Positions 1 through 9,829 are shown, counted from the stretch's first letter. The stretch is 64,000 bases of DNA from Reichenbachiella sp. 5M10 (GCF_002742335.1 NZ_MDGR01000007.1:1802501-1866500); one strand, 5' to 3'. Made by a program: numbers and translations. Notes: a model not told the origin generated them from the sequence alone.

Positions 1-2258
1 AGTTTGGAAATAGTAGCACTGTTGCTTTTGGAGTGAATATTTCTCAATAGGGATTTTTTTTCGTTGGCAGTGAGATGCCAATTGAGAGAGGGCCTTCGAG
101 CTTTTGTGGAGTCTTTGGTGGAAATTCCCTTGAGGAGATTGACTTCTTTGTAATCCACATACATGTCGTATTCTACGGTGAAGAACTGTATTTCCTTGGG
201 GTACCAAGATTTCATATAGGCTATTTTGTATTCGTTGTTGATGTCTTGAAAATTCGTCAGGTTATTGTAAACACTACTGATGGGGTTGGATATCTTGTCA
301 AAGATCGATTGGTAGTTTTGTGGTTCGATGACTTGTACTCTCTTGGTGTCACGAATGGATAGTATGACAATCGACGAAGTGTTTTTTGCCAGCCAATCCT
401 TGAATGCATAGACGAAACGTACTGCGTCGGTTATACCGAAGTTGTCCGTGACTCCAGCGTCCATGACCTTGATGGCAGGAGAACTAGGTAGGGTGATGTT
501 GGGGGTGATGTATGGAAAGGAGGCATTCATCCGCAAGGCACTGGTGTATTTGAGGTCCTTAGCATCTTGATCCGCAAACAGCCTGTTGAAATCTACACCG
601 TCAACCACCGTTTCACTAACGCCGTAATTGTTTCTGGGCATGATATTCATGTATGAGGTGTGTTGTGTAGAAATATAGAGTTTTCGACCGTCGTTCATTA
701 TGGATGGTCCAAAGAGTACCATAGGAATCTCTGCACGGGCTTCTAGTGGTTCATAGTCTGATAGTTTTTTGTCCATCACAAAATCAGTGTTGATGTTTAG
801 TTGTTTTTCGAAGGCATAGCCTCTGTCTTTGGTGTATTGCTTGTCTGCATAGTCAAAGCGAGGGTTGCGTAAGAAAAGATCATTGACCACCATGTTGAAT
901 ACCACTGGGTTGAGGTTGTCTTGAGAAATTTTGGCAAAGTACTCGGGACTGTTGAGGTCGTGGGTTATCCCTTGGTCTCTTTGGTAGGACATTTCACGAA
1001 AGTAAGAAGCACCGACCATACCACCAGAGGCTCCAGTGATCAAAACAGTCTGATCCATCAATGAATGACTGAGTTGTTGATCAATTTGTGCTAGACTCGA
1101 ATATGCCCACAGCGCCGACCGGGAGCCTCCACCGCTCACACATACAAATACTGCCTTGGGAAGGGAGTCACTTTGCTTACGTTTCCAATGCTCTAAGATG
1201 GCTAAAATCTCTTGTTTGTCATTCGCTAAGATGCTGTCTTTGGTCATCGCATTGAGATTGGGTAGGGTGTAAGGGGCTTTCGTCGTGTGATAGTTGAGAC
1301 CAAAGGCCTCATGATAGTCAAGTATGACACCTTTGGTAAATAGAATATTGAAAACAAGGTAAAGTACCAATGCTGCTGATACGATCCATTCCTTGGCCCA
1401 ATAGGAGAGTGCGCCGATAGCCATGGTGATCATGGCCATGAAGAAAAATAAACTGGCTGCTGCAGGCAATTGAAAAGCCGCATAGTCTATCCCTAGCCCC
1501 ATCAATAGAATGAGTCCCGTGAGGATTGCCACCAGGATGACCGAGTTCATGTGGTTTTGATCAAATACCTTAGTGATGATTTTTTTGTTGGGGAAGTGAT
1601 AGAGTTCATGTGTGGATTTGAACTTGAGGTCTAGGTCTATGAAGGACGTGACCTTTCTTTTCTTCTTGTAAGAGAGTCGGTCTAGGATATTGAGACGGCT
1701 GAGGGCTATTTGTTTGAGCCTGTTGTTGAGTTTGTTGGTGATGAACTCGTAGATATCTTTGTTGGTGATGCGAAAATAGCCGTATAAAAGCGCAATGGTG
1801 ATCGTTGTACCACTCAAGAACCCTGCTATGTGTCCGAAGATTTGAGCAGTGCTGGTCGCCTCATTGCTCGCTTGGAATATTACAACACAAGTGAGATAGC
1901 ATATCAAGGTGAAGAAAGGGATGATGCTGTTGTTGATAGAGAATTTGCTGAACGGTTTGGTCAATAGACCGATAAATCGATACTTGCCGGCGTGGAGTAT
2001 ATATCCTGTGATGTGAAAGGATACTGTCAGTGTTCCAAAGGAAATCCCTACCCACAAGAAACTCCAAAAGTTGACTTTATACAGATACTCAGGATCCAAA
2101 AAAAGAAAAGGAATGCCAGACACATTGCCATAACTGCCCGTCACAAAGAGTAGGGTGATCACCCAACTGACCAGTAACAACTGATGTGACTTGAAGTACT
2201 GGGCCAACAGCTGAATTGGAAATGAGAACAATATGTGGTCTATTTTTCTGATTTTCAC
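1..2258 (-). CDS. Membrane-anchored patatin-like phospholipase, 3' end outside window
   Basis: About 752 residues are visible and the frame is still open at the left edge. The N-terminal 300 residues hold six or seven hydrophobic stretches (roughly 27-45, 65-88, 110-130, 140-160 and 235-300), so the protein sits in the inner membrane. The remainder is a patatin-type serine lipase domain: oxyanion loop GGGSR at 376-380, nucleophile elbow GASGG with Ser411, and the dyad aspartate Asp600 in DAGVTDNFG. Patatins cleave acyl esters of phospholipids or neutral lipids with a Ser-Asp dyad. All three motifs lie in one frame, checked by position. The start used is a GTG; no ATG lies in frame close upstream. 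The natural lipid substrate, and which side of the membrane the lipase faces, cannot be read from the sequence. Confidence 0.85.
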   Translation of the reverse strand, partial: MKIRKIDHILFSFPIQLLAQYFKSHQLLLVSWVITLLFVTGSYGNVSGIPFLFLDPEYLYKVNFWSFLWVGISFGTLTVSFHITGYILHAGKYRFIGLLTKPFSKFSINNSIIPFFTLICYLTCVVIFQASNEATSTAQIFGHIAGFLSGTTITIALLYGYFRITNKDIYEFITNKLNNRLKQIALSRLNILDRLSYKKKRKVTSFIDLDLKFKSTHELYHFPNKKIITKVFDQNHMNSVILVAILTGLILLMGLGIDYAAFQLPAAASLFFFMAMITMAIGALSYWAKEWIVSAALVLYLVFNILFTKGVILDYHEAFGLNYHTTKAPYTLPNLNAMTKDSILANDKQEILAILEHWKRKQSDSLPKAVFVCVSGGGSRSALWAYSSLAQIDQQLSHSLMDQTVLITGASGGMVGASYFREMSYQRDQGITHDLNSPEYFAKISQDNLNPVVFNMVVNDLFLRNPRFDYADKQYTKDRGYAFEKQLNINTDFVMDKKLSDYEPLEARAEIPMVLFGPSIMNDGRKLYISTQHTSYMNIMPRNNYGVSETVVDGVDFNRLFADQDAKDLKYTSALRMNASFPYITPNITLPSSPAIKVMDAGVTDNFGITDAVRFVYAFKDWLAKNTSSIVILSIRDTKRVQVIEPQNYQSIFDKISNPISSVYNNLTNFQDINNEYKIAYMKSWYPKEIQFFTVEYDMYVDYKEVNLLKGISTKDSTKARRPSLNWHLTANEKKSLLRNIHSKSNSATISK

Positions 2259-2496
2259 GAATGTATAATAGTTATCCTCTAGACTGTATCCAGTGGTTTT
2301 AGTTTACTTTTTTATTAATTTATCGATACTTCAGCGATTCTACACATTGAGGAAGAGATATTGAAGATTTTGTTGTGATTGTACCCGCCCACCTTGCACG
2401 TAAATGGGCTTTAAATGGAGGTGAGGGATTCAGGTTTTTTTTAGATGGAGCGAGTTAGTAACCTTCACATAGTTAGATTGCTAGGTTGATAATCGC

Positions 2497-2504
2497 TAAC
2501 TTTG
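2497..2504 (+). promoter_or_regulatory. Bacteroidota -7 promoter element of the helicase gene
   Basis: TAACTTTG fits the TAnnTTTG consensus and lies 22 bases before the start codon. A TTG is present 16 bases upstream, a little close for the -33 element. The transcript would begin near 2511. The rest of the gap 2259-2496 shows no gene or clear structure. Confidence 0.45.
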
Positions 2505-2526
2505 CTTTTCATTTAAATAATACATA

Positions 2527-4263
2527 TTGAATACTTTTCAGGAATTAGGACTTGACGAAAAAATACTTCAAGCTCTGAACGACTTAGGAATAAGCAAGCC
2601 TACTGAAATCCAGCAAGAAGCAATTCCATTTTTACTAAAATCGGACCAAGATTTTATAGGTCTGGCACAAACGGGGACAGGTAAAACTGCAGCCTTTGGC
2701 TTGCCGCTGCTCCAATTGATCGAGCACGACAATACTACCTGTCAAGCGATCGTGTTGTCACCGACGCGTGAACTGGCTCAGCAGATAGCAGAAGGACTCA
2801 AGTCTTTCGCCAAATATGAGAGAAAATTAAAAGTTGAGTGTGTTTATGGTGGAGCTCCTATCATGAACCAAATGAAGAAATTGAAATCCAAACCACAGGT
2901 AGTGGTAGCGACTCCTGGTCGTTTGGTGGATTTGATCAAACGCAAAGCAATTGATATCCAGCATCTGAGATATCTGGTCTTAGATGAGGCAGACGAGATG
3001 CTCAATATGGGCTTTAAAGAAGAATTGAATGTTATTTTGTCTTCGACTCCTGATGATAAATCTACTTGGTTGTTTTCGGCAACTATGCCTAAGATCATCC
3101 GAAAAATGGTGGATGAATACATGCACAACCCTCATGAAATCTCTGTAAAGAGTGGGGTAGAAGTGAATAAGAATATTTCTCACCAATACATGGTGGTGAA
3201 AATGAGTGACAAAGCAGAAGCCATCAAGAGATTGATGGATGTAGAGACTGATTTGTTTGGAGTACTGTTTTGTCGCACGAAAATCGATACGCAAAATATC
3301 GCAGACGAACTTTCAAGAGCGGGATATGCTGCAGAGGCTTTGCATGGTGATTTGAGTCAAAATCAACGGGATTTGGTGATGCGGAAATTCAAAGATCGAG
3401 CCATCAATGTGCTAGTTGCTACAGATGTAGCAGCACGAGGGATTGATGTGAGTGATATTACCCACGTGATCCATCATAAACTCCCAGATGAGTTGGAATT
3501 CTACACGCATCGTAGTGGTAGAACCGCTCGTGCAGGAAAGAAAGGCCTTTCGATAGCACTCATCACCAAAGGAGAACGTAGAAGATTAGATCAAATCGAG
3601 CGAATCCTTGGTATTGAGTTCGAAAAGAAAATGGTACCTACGGGTGAGGAGATAGCTGCTCGAAGAGTTGAAGCTTGGTCTGAGAAGGTGTTGAACCAAG
3701 AGGTGGTTAATTTGCCCCAGGAGTTTCGAGACAAGGTACAAGAGAGCTTGGCAGTGCTGAGCAAGGAAGAATTGGTTGACAAGCTGCTGGCGATGGAGTG
3801 CAAACAACTGAACATGTCCGACTCTAGAGATATCAATGAAAATGCGAGCCATACAAGAAGTGATCGGTCAGAGGACGGCCGTGGTAGCTCTCGGAGTACT
3901 TCGCATTTCAAAAATTTCTCCATCAATATCGGTAAAATCGATTCTGTATCCAAAACGGACGTCCTCAATATCATACAGGAAGTGTCAGGGATAGATAGTG
4001 CAGATATAGGAAGGGTTGAAATCCAACAAAAGAAAGCTATCGTAGAGATCAATAAGAAGTCATCGCCAAGTTTTGCAGGTAAGTTTACGGGCTTTATGTT
4101 TGATGACAGAGAGATCAAGGTGAGTGATGGCGGAGTGTATACAGAAGCACCAGCGTCTAGAGGCAAAGGAAGATTCGGAGGTAAGAAATCCTATGGTGGA
4201 GGTGGCGGTCGTAGATCTGGCTCAGATCACAACCGTCGTAGAGATAAGCCACGTAGAAGGTAG
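2527..4263 (+). CDS. DEAD-box ATP-dependent RNA helicase (DeaD/CshA type)
   Basis: Unwinds short RNA duplexes with ATP, in cold adaptation, ribosome assembly or mRNA turnover. All core motifs are visible: Q motif at residues 3-32, Walker A AQTGTGKT (47-54), PTRELAQQ, TPGR, DEAD (153-156), SAT (184-186), RGIDV and HRSGRTARAG. After the core, residues around 455-530 resemble the DbpA/DeaD RNA-binding fold, and the tail is rich in Gly, Arg and Lys, as in RNA chaperone tails. At 578 residues it is close to DeaD in length. The start is TTG: a stop lies three codons upstream and no early ATG exists, while the Q motif needs the extreme N-terminus. It stands alone between its own promoter and a strong terminator. 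Confidence 0.95.
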   Translation: MNTFQELGLDEKILQALNDLGISKPTEIQQEAIPFLLKSDQDFIGLAQTGTGKTAAFGLPLLQLIEHDNTTCQAIVLSPTRELAQQIAEGLKSFAKYERKLKVECVYGGAPIMNQMKKLKSKPQVVVATPGRLVDLIKRKAIDIQHLRYLVLDEADEMLNMGFKEELNVILSSTPDDKSTWLFSATMPKIIRKMVDEYMHNPHEISVKSGVEVNKNISHQYMVVKMSDKAEAIKRLMDVETDLFGVLFCRTKIDTQNIADELSRAGYAAEALHGDLSQNQRDLVMRKFKDRAINVLVATDVAARGIDVSDITHVIHHKLPDELEFYTHRSGRTARAGKKGLSIALITKGERRRLDQIERILGIEFEKKMVPTGEEIAARRVEAWSEKVLNQEVVNLPQEFRDKVQESLAVLSKEELVDKLLAMECKQLNMSDSRDINENASHTRSDRSEDGRGSSRSTSHFKNFSINIGKIDSVSKTDVLNIIQEVSGIDSADIGRVEIQQKKAIVEINKKSSPSFAGKFTGFMFDDREIKVSDGGVYTEAPASRGKGRFGGKKSYGGGGGRRSGSDHNRRRDKPRRR

Positions 4264-4314
4264 ACTTGAAGGAGTAGAACCGTTAGATATTACTACCACA
4301 TTATAGGTATATTG

Positions 4315-4349
4315 AAGAATCCATGTTGTAATACATGGATTCTTTTTTT
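4315..4349 (+). terminator. Rho-independent terminator of the helicase gene
   Basis: AAGAATCCATGT (4315-4326) pairs perfectly with ACATGGATTCTT (4333-4344) around a 6-base loop and runs into seven T residues (4343-4349). Confidence 0.9.
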
Positions 4350-4376
4350 GTTTACAGCTGATTCAGCTTATCTTTA
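4347..4376 (+). promoter_or_regulatory. Possible promoter of the first TPR kinase gene
   Basis: TTTG (4347-4350), an 18-base spacer and TATCTTTA (4369-4376) resemble the Bacteroidota pattern with one mismatch. The -33 box would share the T tract of the preceding terminator. Confidence 0.3.
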
Positions 4377-4433
4377 AGAATCCACCTGTGTTATTTATTG
4401 CCATAATAGTGTACAAGTATACGTGTGATAGTA

Positions 4434-6218
4434 ATGCATTCTGACCCCCATAAAAACGCATCCACCTTACCCGAAAGATCTCAAAAGGAGATTGATTCGA
4501 TGCTCAAATATGCTAAAGAAGCACGAGTAAGTAGTGTAGATAGAGCTATTGAGATAGTCAATAGTGCCATTGAAAGTGCCGAACGTATTGGGTATCCACA
4601 GGGAGTGGCAGAAGGGAGTTGTCAACTTGGCTTGTTGCATATGATATTAGGAAATCATGCGTTGGCATCTAGCTATACCCATCACGCTGAGAAAATGTTC
4701 GTTGAACAAGGAAATAGAAACGGGGAGGCAGAGGCACTGTATGTATTGGGGAGTATTCACTACAAGTCAGCCAAGCATCATGTGGGGCTAGATTATTTGT
4801 ATCAAAGCTTACGCATACAAGAGGAACTCAAGGATATTCAAGGGCAATCACGGTCACTCAAGGCTATTGGTTATATCTATGAGGCATTTGATGAAGTAGA
4901 GAAGGCCGAAGAGACATATCTCAAGTGTACTGCGCTGAGTTCATCCATAGGAGATAAAAATGGTGAATCTAACGCGTGTAACCCTTTGTCGGGGCTGTAT
5001 CTCAAGAAAAATGACGTGGATCGAGCCTTGGAAGTGATCAATAGGAGTATTGATCTCAAAAAGGAATCGGGGGATAAGAGAGGGTTGGCCTATGCGTATT
5101 ATGGCAAAGGGAAGGTTTATTTGCACCAAGATGAATTTGATAATGCACGCGAGTATTTCTTCAAGGGGTTGAAAAAACACTTGAAGGTCGGAGATAAGAT
5201 GGGGATAGGAATGTGCTATACGAGACTGGGTGTTTTGGAGTTTAAATTGGGAGACTTGGATACCAGTAAAGCTCATTTTTTGAATACCATAGCGTTAGGA
5301 GAAGAGATAGGGAACCAAGAAGTGCTGTACAATGCCTATTATTATCTGTACTTGATATCCGAACGAGAAGGTGACATGAGACAGGCATTGGACTATCACG
5401 TCAAGTATCATGAGTGCAAGTCCAATGTGGTCAATAGCGGAACGAAAAGCCATCTCAAATCGCTCGAGTCTGCCTGGAAAATGGAGAGTTTGGAGCTAGA
5501 GGCGCGTACACAAACAGAGAAAGCGGAATTTACCGAAAGGAAAAATGAAGAGCTCAATCGCTTTGTGTCACGTGTGTCGCATGACTTGAAAGGACCATTG
5601 GCTTCCATGATAGAGCTACACAAAGTAGTCGAGCGCGAAATAGAGGACAAGCAGTCGCTGTATTATTTTGAATTGTACAACAAGGGGTTGAAAAGACTCA
5701 ATGCCACAATTTTGGATTTGCTTGAGTTGTCTAAGCTTAAGTCGTTGGAATTGGAATATGCTCCGATTAATTTTCAAGAAATCATTCGCGAATGTTTGGA
5801 TTCATTTCATTACTATGCGAACTTTAACCTCATTGATTTTCAGGTGTCTATTGATCCACGTGTCGAGGTGCAATCGGATAAACGACTGATTAATACCGTT
5901 GTACAAAATCTTTTAGAGAATAGTATAAAGTATTCAAAAACTGATCATGAGCAGCCGTACGTTAAGATATCTGTACAAAGCATGGCCGAAGATTATTTTG
6001 CCTTGATTGTAGAAGACAATGGTGTCGGTATAGATCCAGTATTTCAGGAAAAAGTGTTTGACATGTTTTATCGTGCCAATGACAAGGTAGAAGGCTCAGG
6101 ATTAGGGTTGTATATATTGAAGTCAGCAGTAGACAAGCTGGAAGGAGATATACAATTGAAGAGTGTGCTGGATGAAGGAACGAAAACCATCATCATTTTG
6201 CCAATTTCAACTAAATAG
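4434..6218 (+). CDS. Cytoplasmic TPR-domain sensor histidine kinase
   Basis: A 594-residue soluble kinase. Residues 20-330 form tetratricopeptide repeats of the Bacteroidota kinase type, where bound protein or peptide signals are presumed to be sensed. A short helical linker follows, then a HisKA domain with the phospho-accepting His383 in the SHDLKGPLAS motif, and an ATPase domain with NLLENSIKYS (N box), VEDNGVGIDP (G1) and GSGLGLYILK (G2). No signal peptide or membrane segment is visible. The start chosen is the ATG at 4434; a GTG three codons earlier is possible. No receiver protein is adjacent, so its partner is unknown. A small acidic protein gene follows after 10 bases and a second TPR kinase after that, all in the same direction. 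Confidence 0.9.
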   Translation: MHSDPHKNASTLPERSQKEIDSMLKYAKEARVSSVDRAIEIVNSAIESAERIGYPQGVAEGSCQLGLLHMILGNHALASSYTHHAEKMFVEQGNRNGEAEALYVLGSIHYKSAKHHVGLDYLYQSLRIQEELKDIQGQSRSLKAIGYIYEAFDEVEKAEETYLKCTALSSSIGDKNGESNACNPLSGLYLKKNDVDRALEVINRSIDLKKESGDKRGLAYAYYGKGKVYLHQDEFDNAREYFFKGLKKHLKVGDKMGIGMCYTRLGVLEFKLGDLDTSKAHFLNTIALGEEIGNQEVLYNAYYYLYLISEREGDMRQALDYHVKYHECKSNVVNSGTKSHLKSLESAWKMESLELEARTQTEKAEFTERKNEELNRFVSRVSHDLKGPLASMIELHKVVEREIEDKQSLYYFELYNKGLKRLNATILDLLELSKLKSLELEYAPINFQEIIRECLDSFHYYANFNLIDFQVSIDPRVEVQSDKRLINTVVQNLLENSIKYSKTDHEQPYVKISVQSMAEDYFALIVEDNGVGIDPVFQEKVFDMFYRANDKVEGSGLGLYILKSAVDKLEGDIQLKSVLDEGTKTIIILPISTK

Positions 6219-6228
6219 CGTTAAGTCA

Positions 6229-6399
6229 ATGGAAGAAAACGAGAAAAGCGAGGACGAGCTAAGAATTGAGGGACTCGACAGTGATATTGAAAAAATTGAC
6301 CCTACTGATATGGGAGGTATGGATCACGATGTTCAGATTATCGAGCTCGATGATTTGGAGGTGGACTGGGTGAAGAGTAGAGGGAAAAAGAAAGAATAA
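6229..6399 (+). CDS. Small acidic hypothetical protein (56 aa)
   Basis: An uncharacterised protein of 56 residues, starting MEENEKSEDELRIEG and very rich in Asp and Glu, with a basic tail ending GKKKE. It begins 10 bases after the kinase stop and ends 66 bases before the next kinase start, so it is probably cotranscribed with them. No cysteines, signal peptide or membrane helix. The start is the ATG at 6229; a longer frame from 6163 would overlap the kinase. A docking or inhibitory partner of one of the kinases is possible but is only inferred from position. Confidence 0.6.
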   Translation: MEENEKSEDELRIEGLDSDIEKIDPTDMGGMDHDVQIIELDDLEVDWVKSRGKKKE

Positions 6400-6465
6400 A
6401 GTACAAGCAGCATTTGAACTAGGGAAAGATCATTTTTATTGAGAAAGATAGAAAAATGATAGCGA

Positions 6466-8709
6466 ATGGTTAGTTCAACAGTTTTGAAGAGATACTGTAT
6501 AATAACTCTACTTTTTGGTTGTATAAACATACCGGTTTGGTCTCAAGATCAAGTCATGGGAGAGTTATATTCTAACCTATCTGTCTTGCCTGAAGACACC
6601 TCTAAGGTAGAAGCTATTTTTGATATCTTACAAGCCTCCCCATTCAGGGAGAGCCATGTTGAATTGGCTAAGCAAGCTTATTACCTTTCTCATTCCTTGG
6701 ATTATAGCATTGGTATTGCCAAAAGTGCCTATCATCTCGGGGTAATGCTACGCGAGAAGCTGGACTACAAGACAAGTTACAAGAACCTCATGATTGCTTT
6801 GAAAAATGCCAAAGCGATAGGGGATAAAAGCTTGATGGTTGATGTTCTTCATGCTTATGGGAATAACAAAGATCGCCAGAATCACATCGATTCAGCTTTT
6901 TGGTATTACCATGAAGCCCTGCGTTTGGCTGATTCGATTGATTACCCATATCGGTTGGCAGAAATCCATTATTCTATCAGTGGTTTGTCCAATCATATCG
7001 GGCAGAATGACAAGGCACTCCAACATATACTCGAAGCTGAAGCATATTATGAGGGAGTGGGTAAAGGCAAGGATTGCTGGCATGTGCTCAATTTGTTAGG
7101 GATTATATTTGAAGAATCAGCAAACCAAAGTCGAGCGTTTGAGTACTATTTTGATGCTTTGGACATGGCCAAGGAGAGTCAGGATCGAAATGCAGAGGTG
7201 ATCGTGTCCAACAATTTGGCTATCCTGTATGAGTTGGTAGGAAAGCTAACTGAAGCGAAGGAGTTTTTGTGGGCCGCCATCCAAAAAGCCCATGTGGTTG
7301 GACTGAAGGAAGATGAAGCGTATTTGCTCAGCAATATAGCAGCGATCTATATTGATGAGAAAGATACGCTTCGTGCCATGTCTTCACTTCAGAAATCCCT
7401 GTCCATGATGCGTGATTTAAACGACAAATGTGAGATTGCATACCCTATGGTCGGATTAGGAGATTTATATCTGTTGAAGACTAATTTTGATTCCGCTCAG
7501 TGGTACTATGAGCAGTCAGTAGCGTTGGCAAATGAATGTCAGAATTCACCGTTACTAGCCAGTGCATATCGTAGTTTGGGGGTCTTATGTATCAATCAGG
7601 GGAAGTACAACTCTGGAATAAGTAACCTCAAGAAGAGCTTGGATGTGGGGCGTCAAGTCAACCTGCTGGAAGAACAGAAGAAAACGTTTTTGGAACTTTA
7701 TCAGGCTTATAAAAAGAAGAAAGATGTGGTAAACGCACTTTTTTGTTTTGAAAAGTACCAGCAAGTCAGAGATTCGTTGCTCGACGAGGTGGAAATGAAT
7801 GAAATAGCTAAAGTGACGTCTGAGTATGAGTTTAGAAAGAAACTACAAAACCTAGAATACAAGCGGAAGTCAGAATCATTGAAACTGCAAGCAGAAGTGA
7901 GTAAGCAAGAAACGGATAAATTGGGCCTCTATGCGGTGATTGCACTGACGTTGATTTTAGCGGTTTCGTTGTATAGAGCCTATTTTTTGGTTCAAAACCA
8001 AAACAAGAGGTTGAAAATAATCAATGACGAAAAGAATACACTCATGGGGGTAGTCGCTCATGATCTGAGAAGTCCTCTCAATAATATTAAAAGTATCATG
8101 TCACTGGTGAGGTTGGACAATGCCATAAAAGGGGAGCATGGTGAAGACTATGCTCAGATATTGGATGACAGTGTGGACAACATGCGGGAGATGATTGATC
8201 GAGTCATGGATATCAGTGCTATAGAGGAAATGAGGCTTAATCTCAAAATGGAACGCAGCGATGTGGGACAGTTGCTGGAGAGGGTGGCTGATAATTATGA
8301 GTTTATTGCCTCTAAAAAAGAGATTTCGATCAAAAGAGACTTTGAGTCAAAGATGTACTTTGCACGGATTGATACGAAGTATGCCTTGCAGGTGTTTGAC
8401 AACCTCATGTCAAATGCAATCAAATACAGTAATCCCCGGTCTCAGATCGAGCTATCCATACAAATAAGAAATGGGGGTGGGGTTTGTGTGAGTTTTAGGG
8501 ATGAGGGGCAAGGAATCAGTGAATTGGATCAAACCAAGCTTTTTGTCAAGTATCAAAAATTGAGTGCTCGACCTACCGGCAATGAAGAGTCCACTGGTTT
8601 GGGCTTGTTTATTGTAAAGAAATTTGTCGATGCAATGGGAGGTGATGTGACTTGCCAAAGTGTATTGGGTCAGGGGAGTACTTTTGTAGTGAAATTTCCT
8701 GAGGCTTGA
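6466..8709 (+). CDS. Membrane TPR-domain sensor histidine kinase
   Basis: A 747-residue kinase. Residues 1-26 are a signal peptide (hydrophobic core, then WSQ), followed by about 400 residues of TPR repeats in the periplasm, a short helical coil, one transmembrane helix at about 486-508 (LGLYAVIALTLILAVSLYR), and cytoplasmic HisKA and HATPase domains. The phospho-accepting His532 is in VVAHDLRSPLNN; NLMSNAIKYS, FRDEGQGIS and STGLGLFIVK mark the ATP site. It follows the soluble TPR kinase and the acidic protein in the same direction; the two kinases are related in architecture but not close copies. The cognate regulator is not adjacent. The architecture is common in Cytophagales, where the signals are mostly unknown. 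Confidence 0.9.
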   Translation: MVSSTVLKRYCIITLLFGCINIPVWSQDQVMGELYSNLSVLPEDTSKVEAIFDILQASPFRESHVELAKQAYYLSHSLDYSIGIAKSAYHLGVMLREKLDYKTSYKNLMIALKNAKAIGDKSLMVDVLHAYGNNKDRQNHIDSAFWYYHEALRLADSIDYPYRLAEIHYSISGLSNHIGQNDKALQHILEAEAYYEGVGKGKDCWHVLNLLGIIFEESANQSRAFEYYFDALDMAKESQDRNAEVIVSNNLAILYELVGKLTEAKEFLWAAIQKAHVVGLKEDEAYLLSNIAAIYIDEKDTLRAMSSLQKSLSMMRDLNDKCEIAYPMVGLGDLYLLKTNFDSAQWYYEQSVALANECQNSPLLASAYRSLGVLCINQGKYNSGISNLKKSLDVGRQVNLLEEQKKTFLELYQAYKKKKDVVNALFCFEKYQQVRDSLLDEVEMNEIAKVTSEYEFRKKLQNLEYKRKSESLKLQAEVSKQETDKLGLYAVIALTLILAVSLYRAYFLVQNQNKRLKIINDEKNTLMGVVAHDLRSPLNNIKSIMSLVRLDNAIKGEHGEDYAQILDDSVDNMREMIDRVMDISAIEEMRLNLKMERSDVGQLLERVADNYEFIASKKEISIKRDFESKMYFARIDTKYALQVFDNLMSNAIKYSNPRSQIELSIQIRNGGGVCVSFRDEGQGISELDQTKLFVKYQKLSARPTGNEESTGLGLFIVKKFVDAMGGDVTCQSVLGQGSTFVVKFPEA

Positions 8710-8725
8710 CTTTGTTCTAGCAATC

Positions 8726-8767
8726 CACAGAAAAGCCCCGATGTCTAGGTATTGGGGCTTTTCTGTG
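8726..8767. terminator. Strong hairpin between convergent genes
   Basis: CACAGAAAAGCCCC (8726-8739) pairs perfectly with GGGGCTTTTCTGTG (8754-8767). It lies between a plus-strand stop at 8709 and a minus-strand stop at 8827, so it can serve both. The T tract is inside the stem and no clear T tail follows. Confidence 0.6.
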
Positions 8768-8826
8768 TGATGTAATTGACGCTAAGTCTGTGAAGGATGA
8801 TTTCTTATGACAAACTCTGGGTGAAA

Positions 8827-9711
8827 TCACTCCTTGCTCGAGGAGATGATATTCATGTTTTCTACCCTGCTTTGGATACTAATGAATGTGCTTGAAATGG
8901 TCGCCAGCTTTTTGAGGTGGGAGATACTGTCGGCATGCGCTTCATTCATGAGTTGAGAAATGAGTTTCTGTCCGTCAACTGAGGCATTGTATGCTTCTGT
9001 ATAGTTTTTTGCTACTTTGTAGTTGTATTTTGAGCTGTATATGCAGTTGTACATGTGTAGATCCGATATTTTCGTTTCTTGCTGATCATTGTATATGTCT
9101 CTAGCTCTTTTGAATTCGAGCATGGCCAAGTCTTCTTCCCCCAATATGTATTGAGAAAGTCCAATCATGTCCAATATTTCCCAGTTGTCCTTGTCCAAGG
9201 AGGAAAGATCCTTTAATTCAAAATTGAGAAGCAAAGCGAGAGATTTGGCTTCTTCGGGTTGTGTGTCAAAATCCAAATTCAAAAGAGAATCTGTGACTAT
9301 ATGTCCTACAATCATGGCATTCTCTAGCAGCTGGTTGGTAGCTTTTGTGATCAGTAGTTTGGAGCCATTGTCTTGGAATTTGGTCGCATTGATCACATCA
9401 GTTATTGTTGAGTTCAGTATACCAGGGTTTTGTTTGATCGTTTCTATATTTCCATTTTGGAGTTTTTTAGATAGGTGCTCATTTTTGATCAGAGCGATAT
9501 ACGCATAAGCTTTGGGGATGTCTTTCCCCTTCATGGTATAGATATCGTTGTGAATGGCTTGGTTGAGGAAGCTGAGTGCCTCTCTGTATTTTCCTTCTGA
9601 GTAGGCTAGCTCGCCTTGTTCGAAATTGTCACTCTGAGCGCTTAGTGAAGGCGGGAACAATGAACCAATAGCTAGGACGGTAGCTAGGCTCCATTTTGTT
9701 AGATCTTTCAT
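8827..9711 (-). CDS. Exported TPR-like hypothetical protein
   Basis: A 294-residue protein with a clear signal peptide (hydrophobic segment ending PSLSAQS near residue 27). The mature part is helical; the first repeat around residues 30-65 (FEQGELAYSEGKYREALSFL) has the TPR pattern of a small residue at position 8 and Ala at position 20. No catalytic motif was recognised. It lies downstream of the two DUF481 genes in the same direction, but 243 bases away with a long palindrome in the gap, so it need not be in their operon. A role in envelope assembly or surface scaffolding would be typical for such proteins but is not shown. Confidence 0.7.
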   Translation of the reverse strand: MKDLTKWSLATVLAIGSLFPPSLSAQSDNFEQGELAYSEGKYREALSFLNQAIHNDIYTMKGKDIPKAYAYIALIKNEHLSKKLQNGNIETIKQNPGILNSTITDVINATKFQDNGSKLLITKATNQLLENAMIVGHIVTDSLLNLDFDTQPEEAKSLALLLNFELKDLSSLDKDNWEILDMIGLSQYILGEEDLAMLEFKRARDIYNDQQETKISDLHMYNCIYSSKYNYKVAKNYTEAYNASVDGQKLISQLMNEAHADSISHLKKLATISSTFISIQSRVENMNIISSSKE

Positions 9712-9829
9712 GCTGCTTTCGTTTATACTCCTGATTATCTAGGAGTTGTGTCTTTCTTGTTAACAATATGTTATAATATGAAAACAAAAGCAAAGACAAG
9801 CTGTGAAAACGCATATAAAATCATGTAAT

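Noticed and set aside
75-362. 95-codon plus-strand frame at the left edge
   Set aside because: It overlaps the patatin gene on the opposite strand, which has all catalytic motifs in one frame; this frame has none.
3591-4166. 191-codon minus-strand frame inside the helicase gene
   Set aside because: Antisense to the conserved helicase C-terminus; composition is that of a shadow frame.
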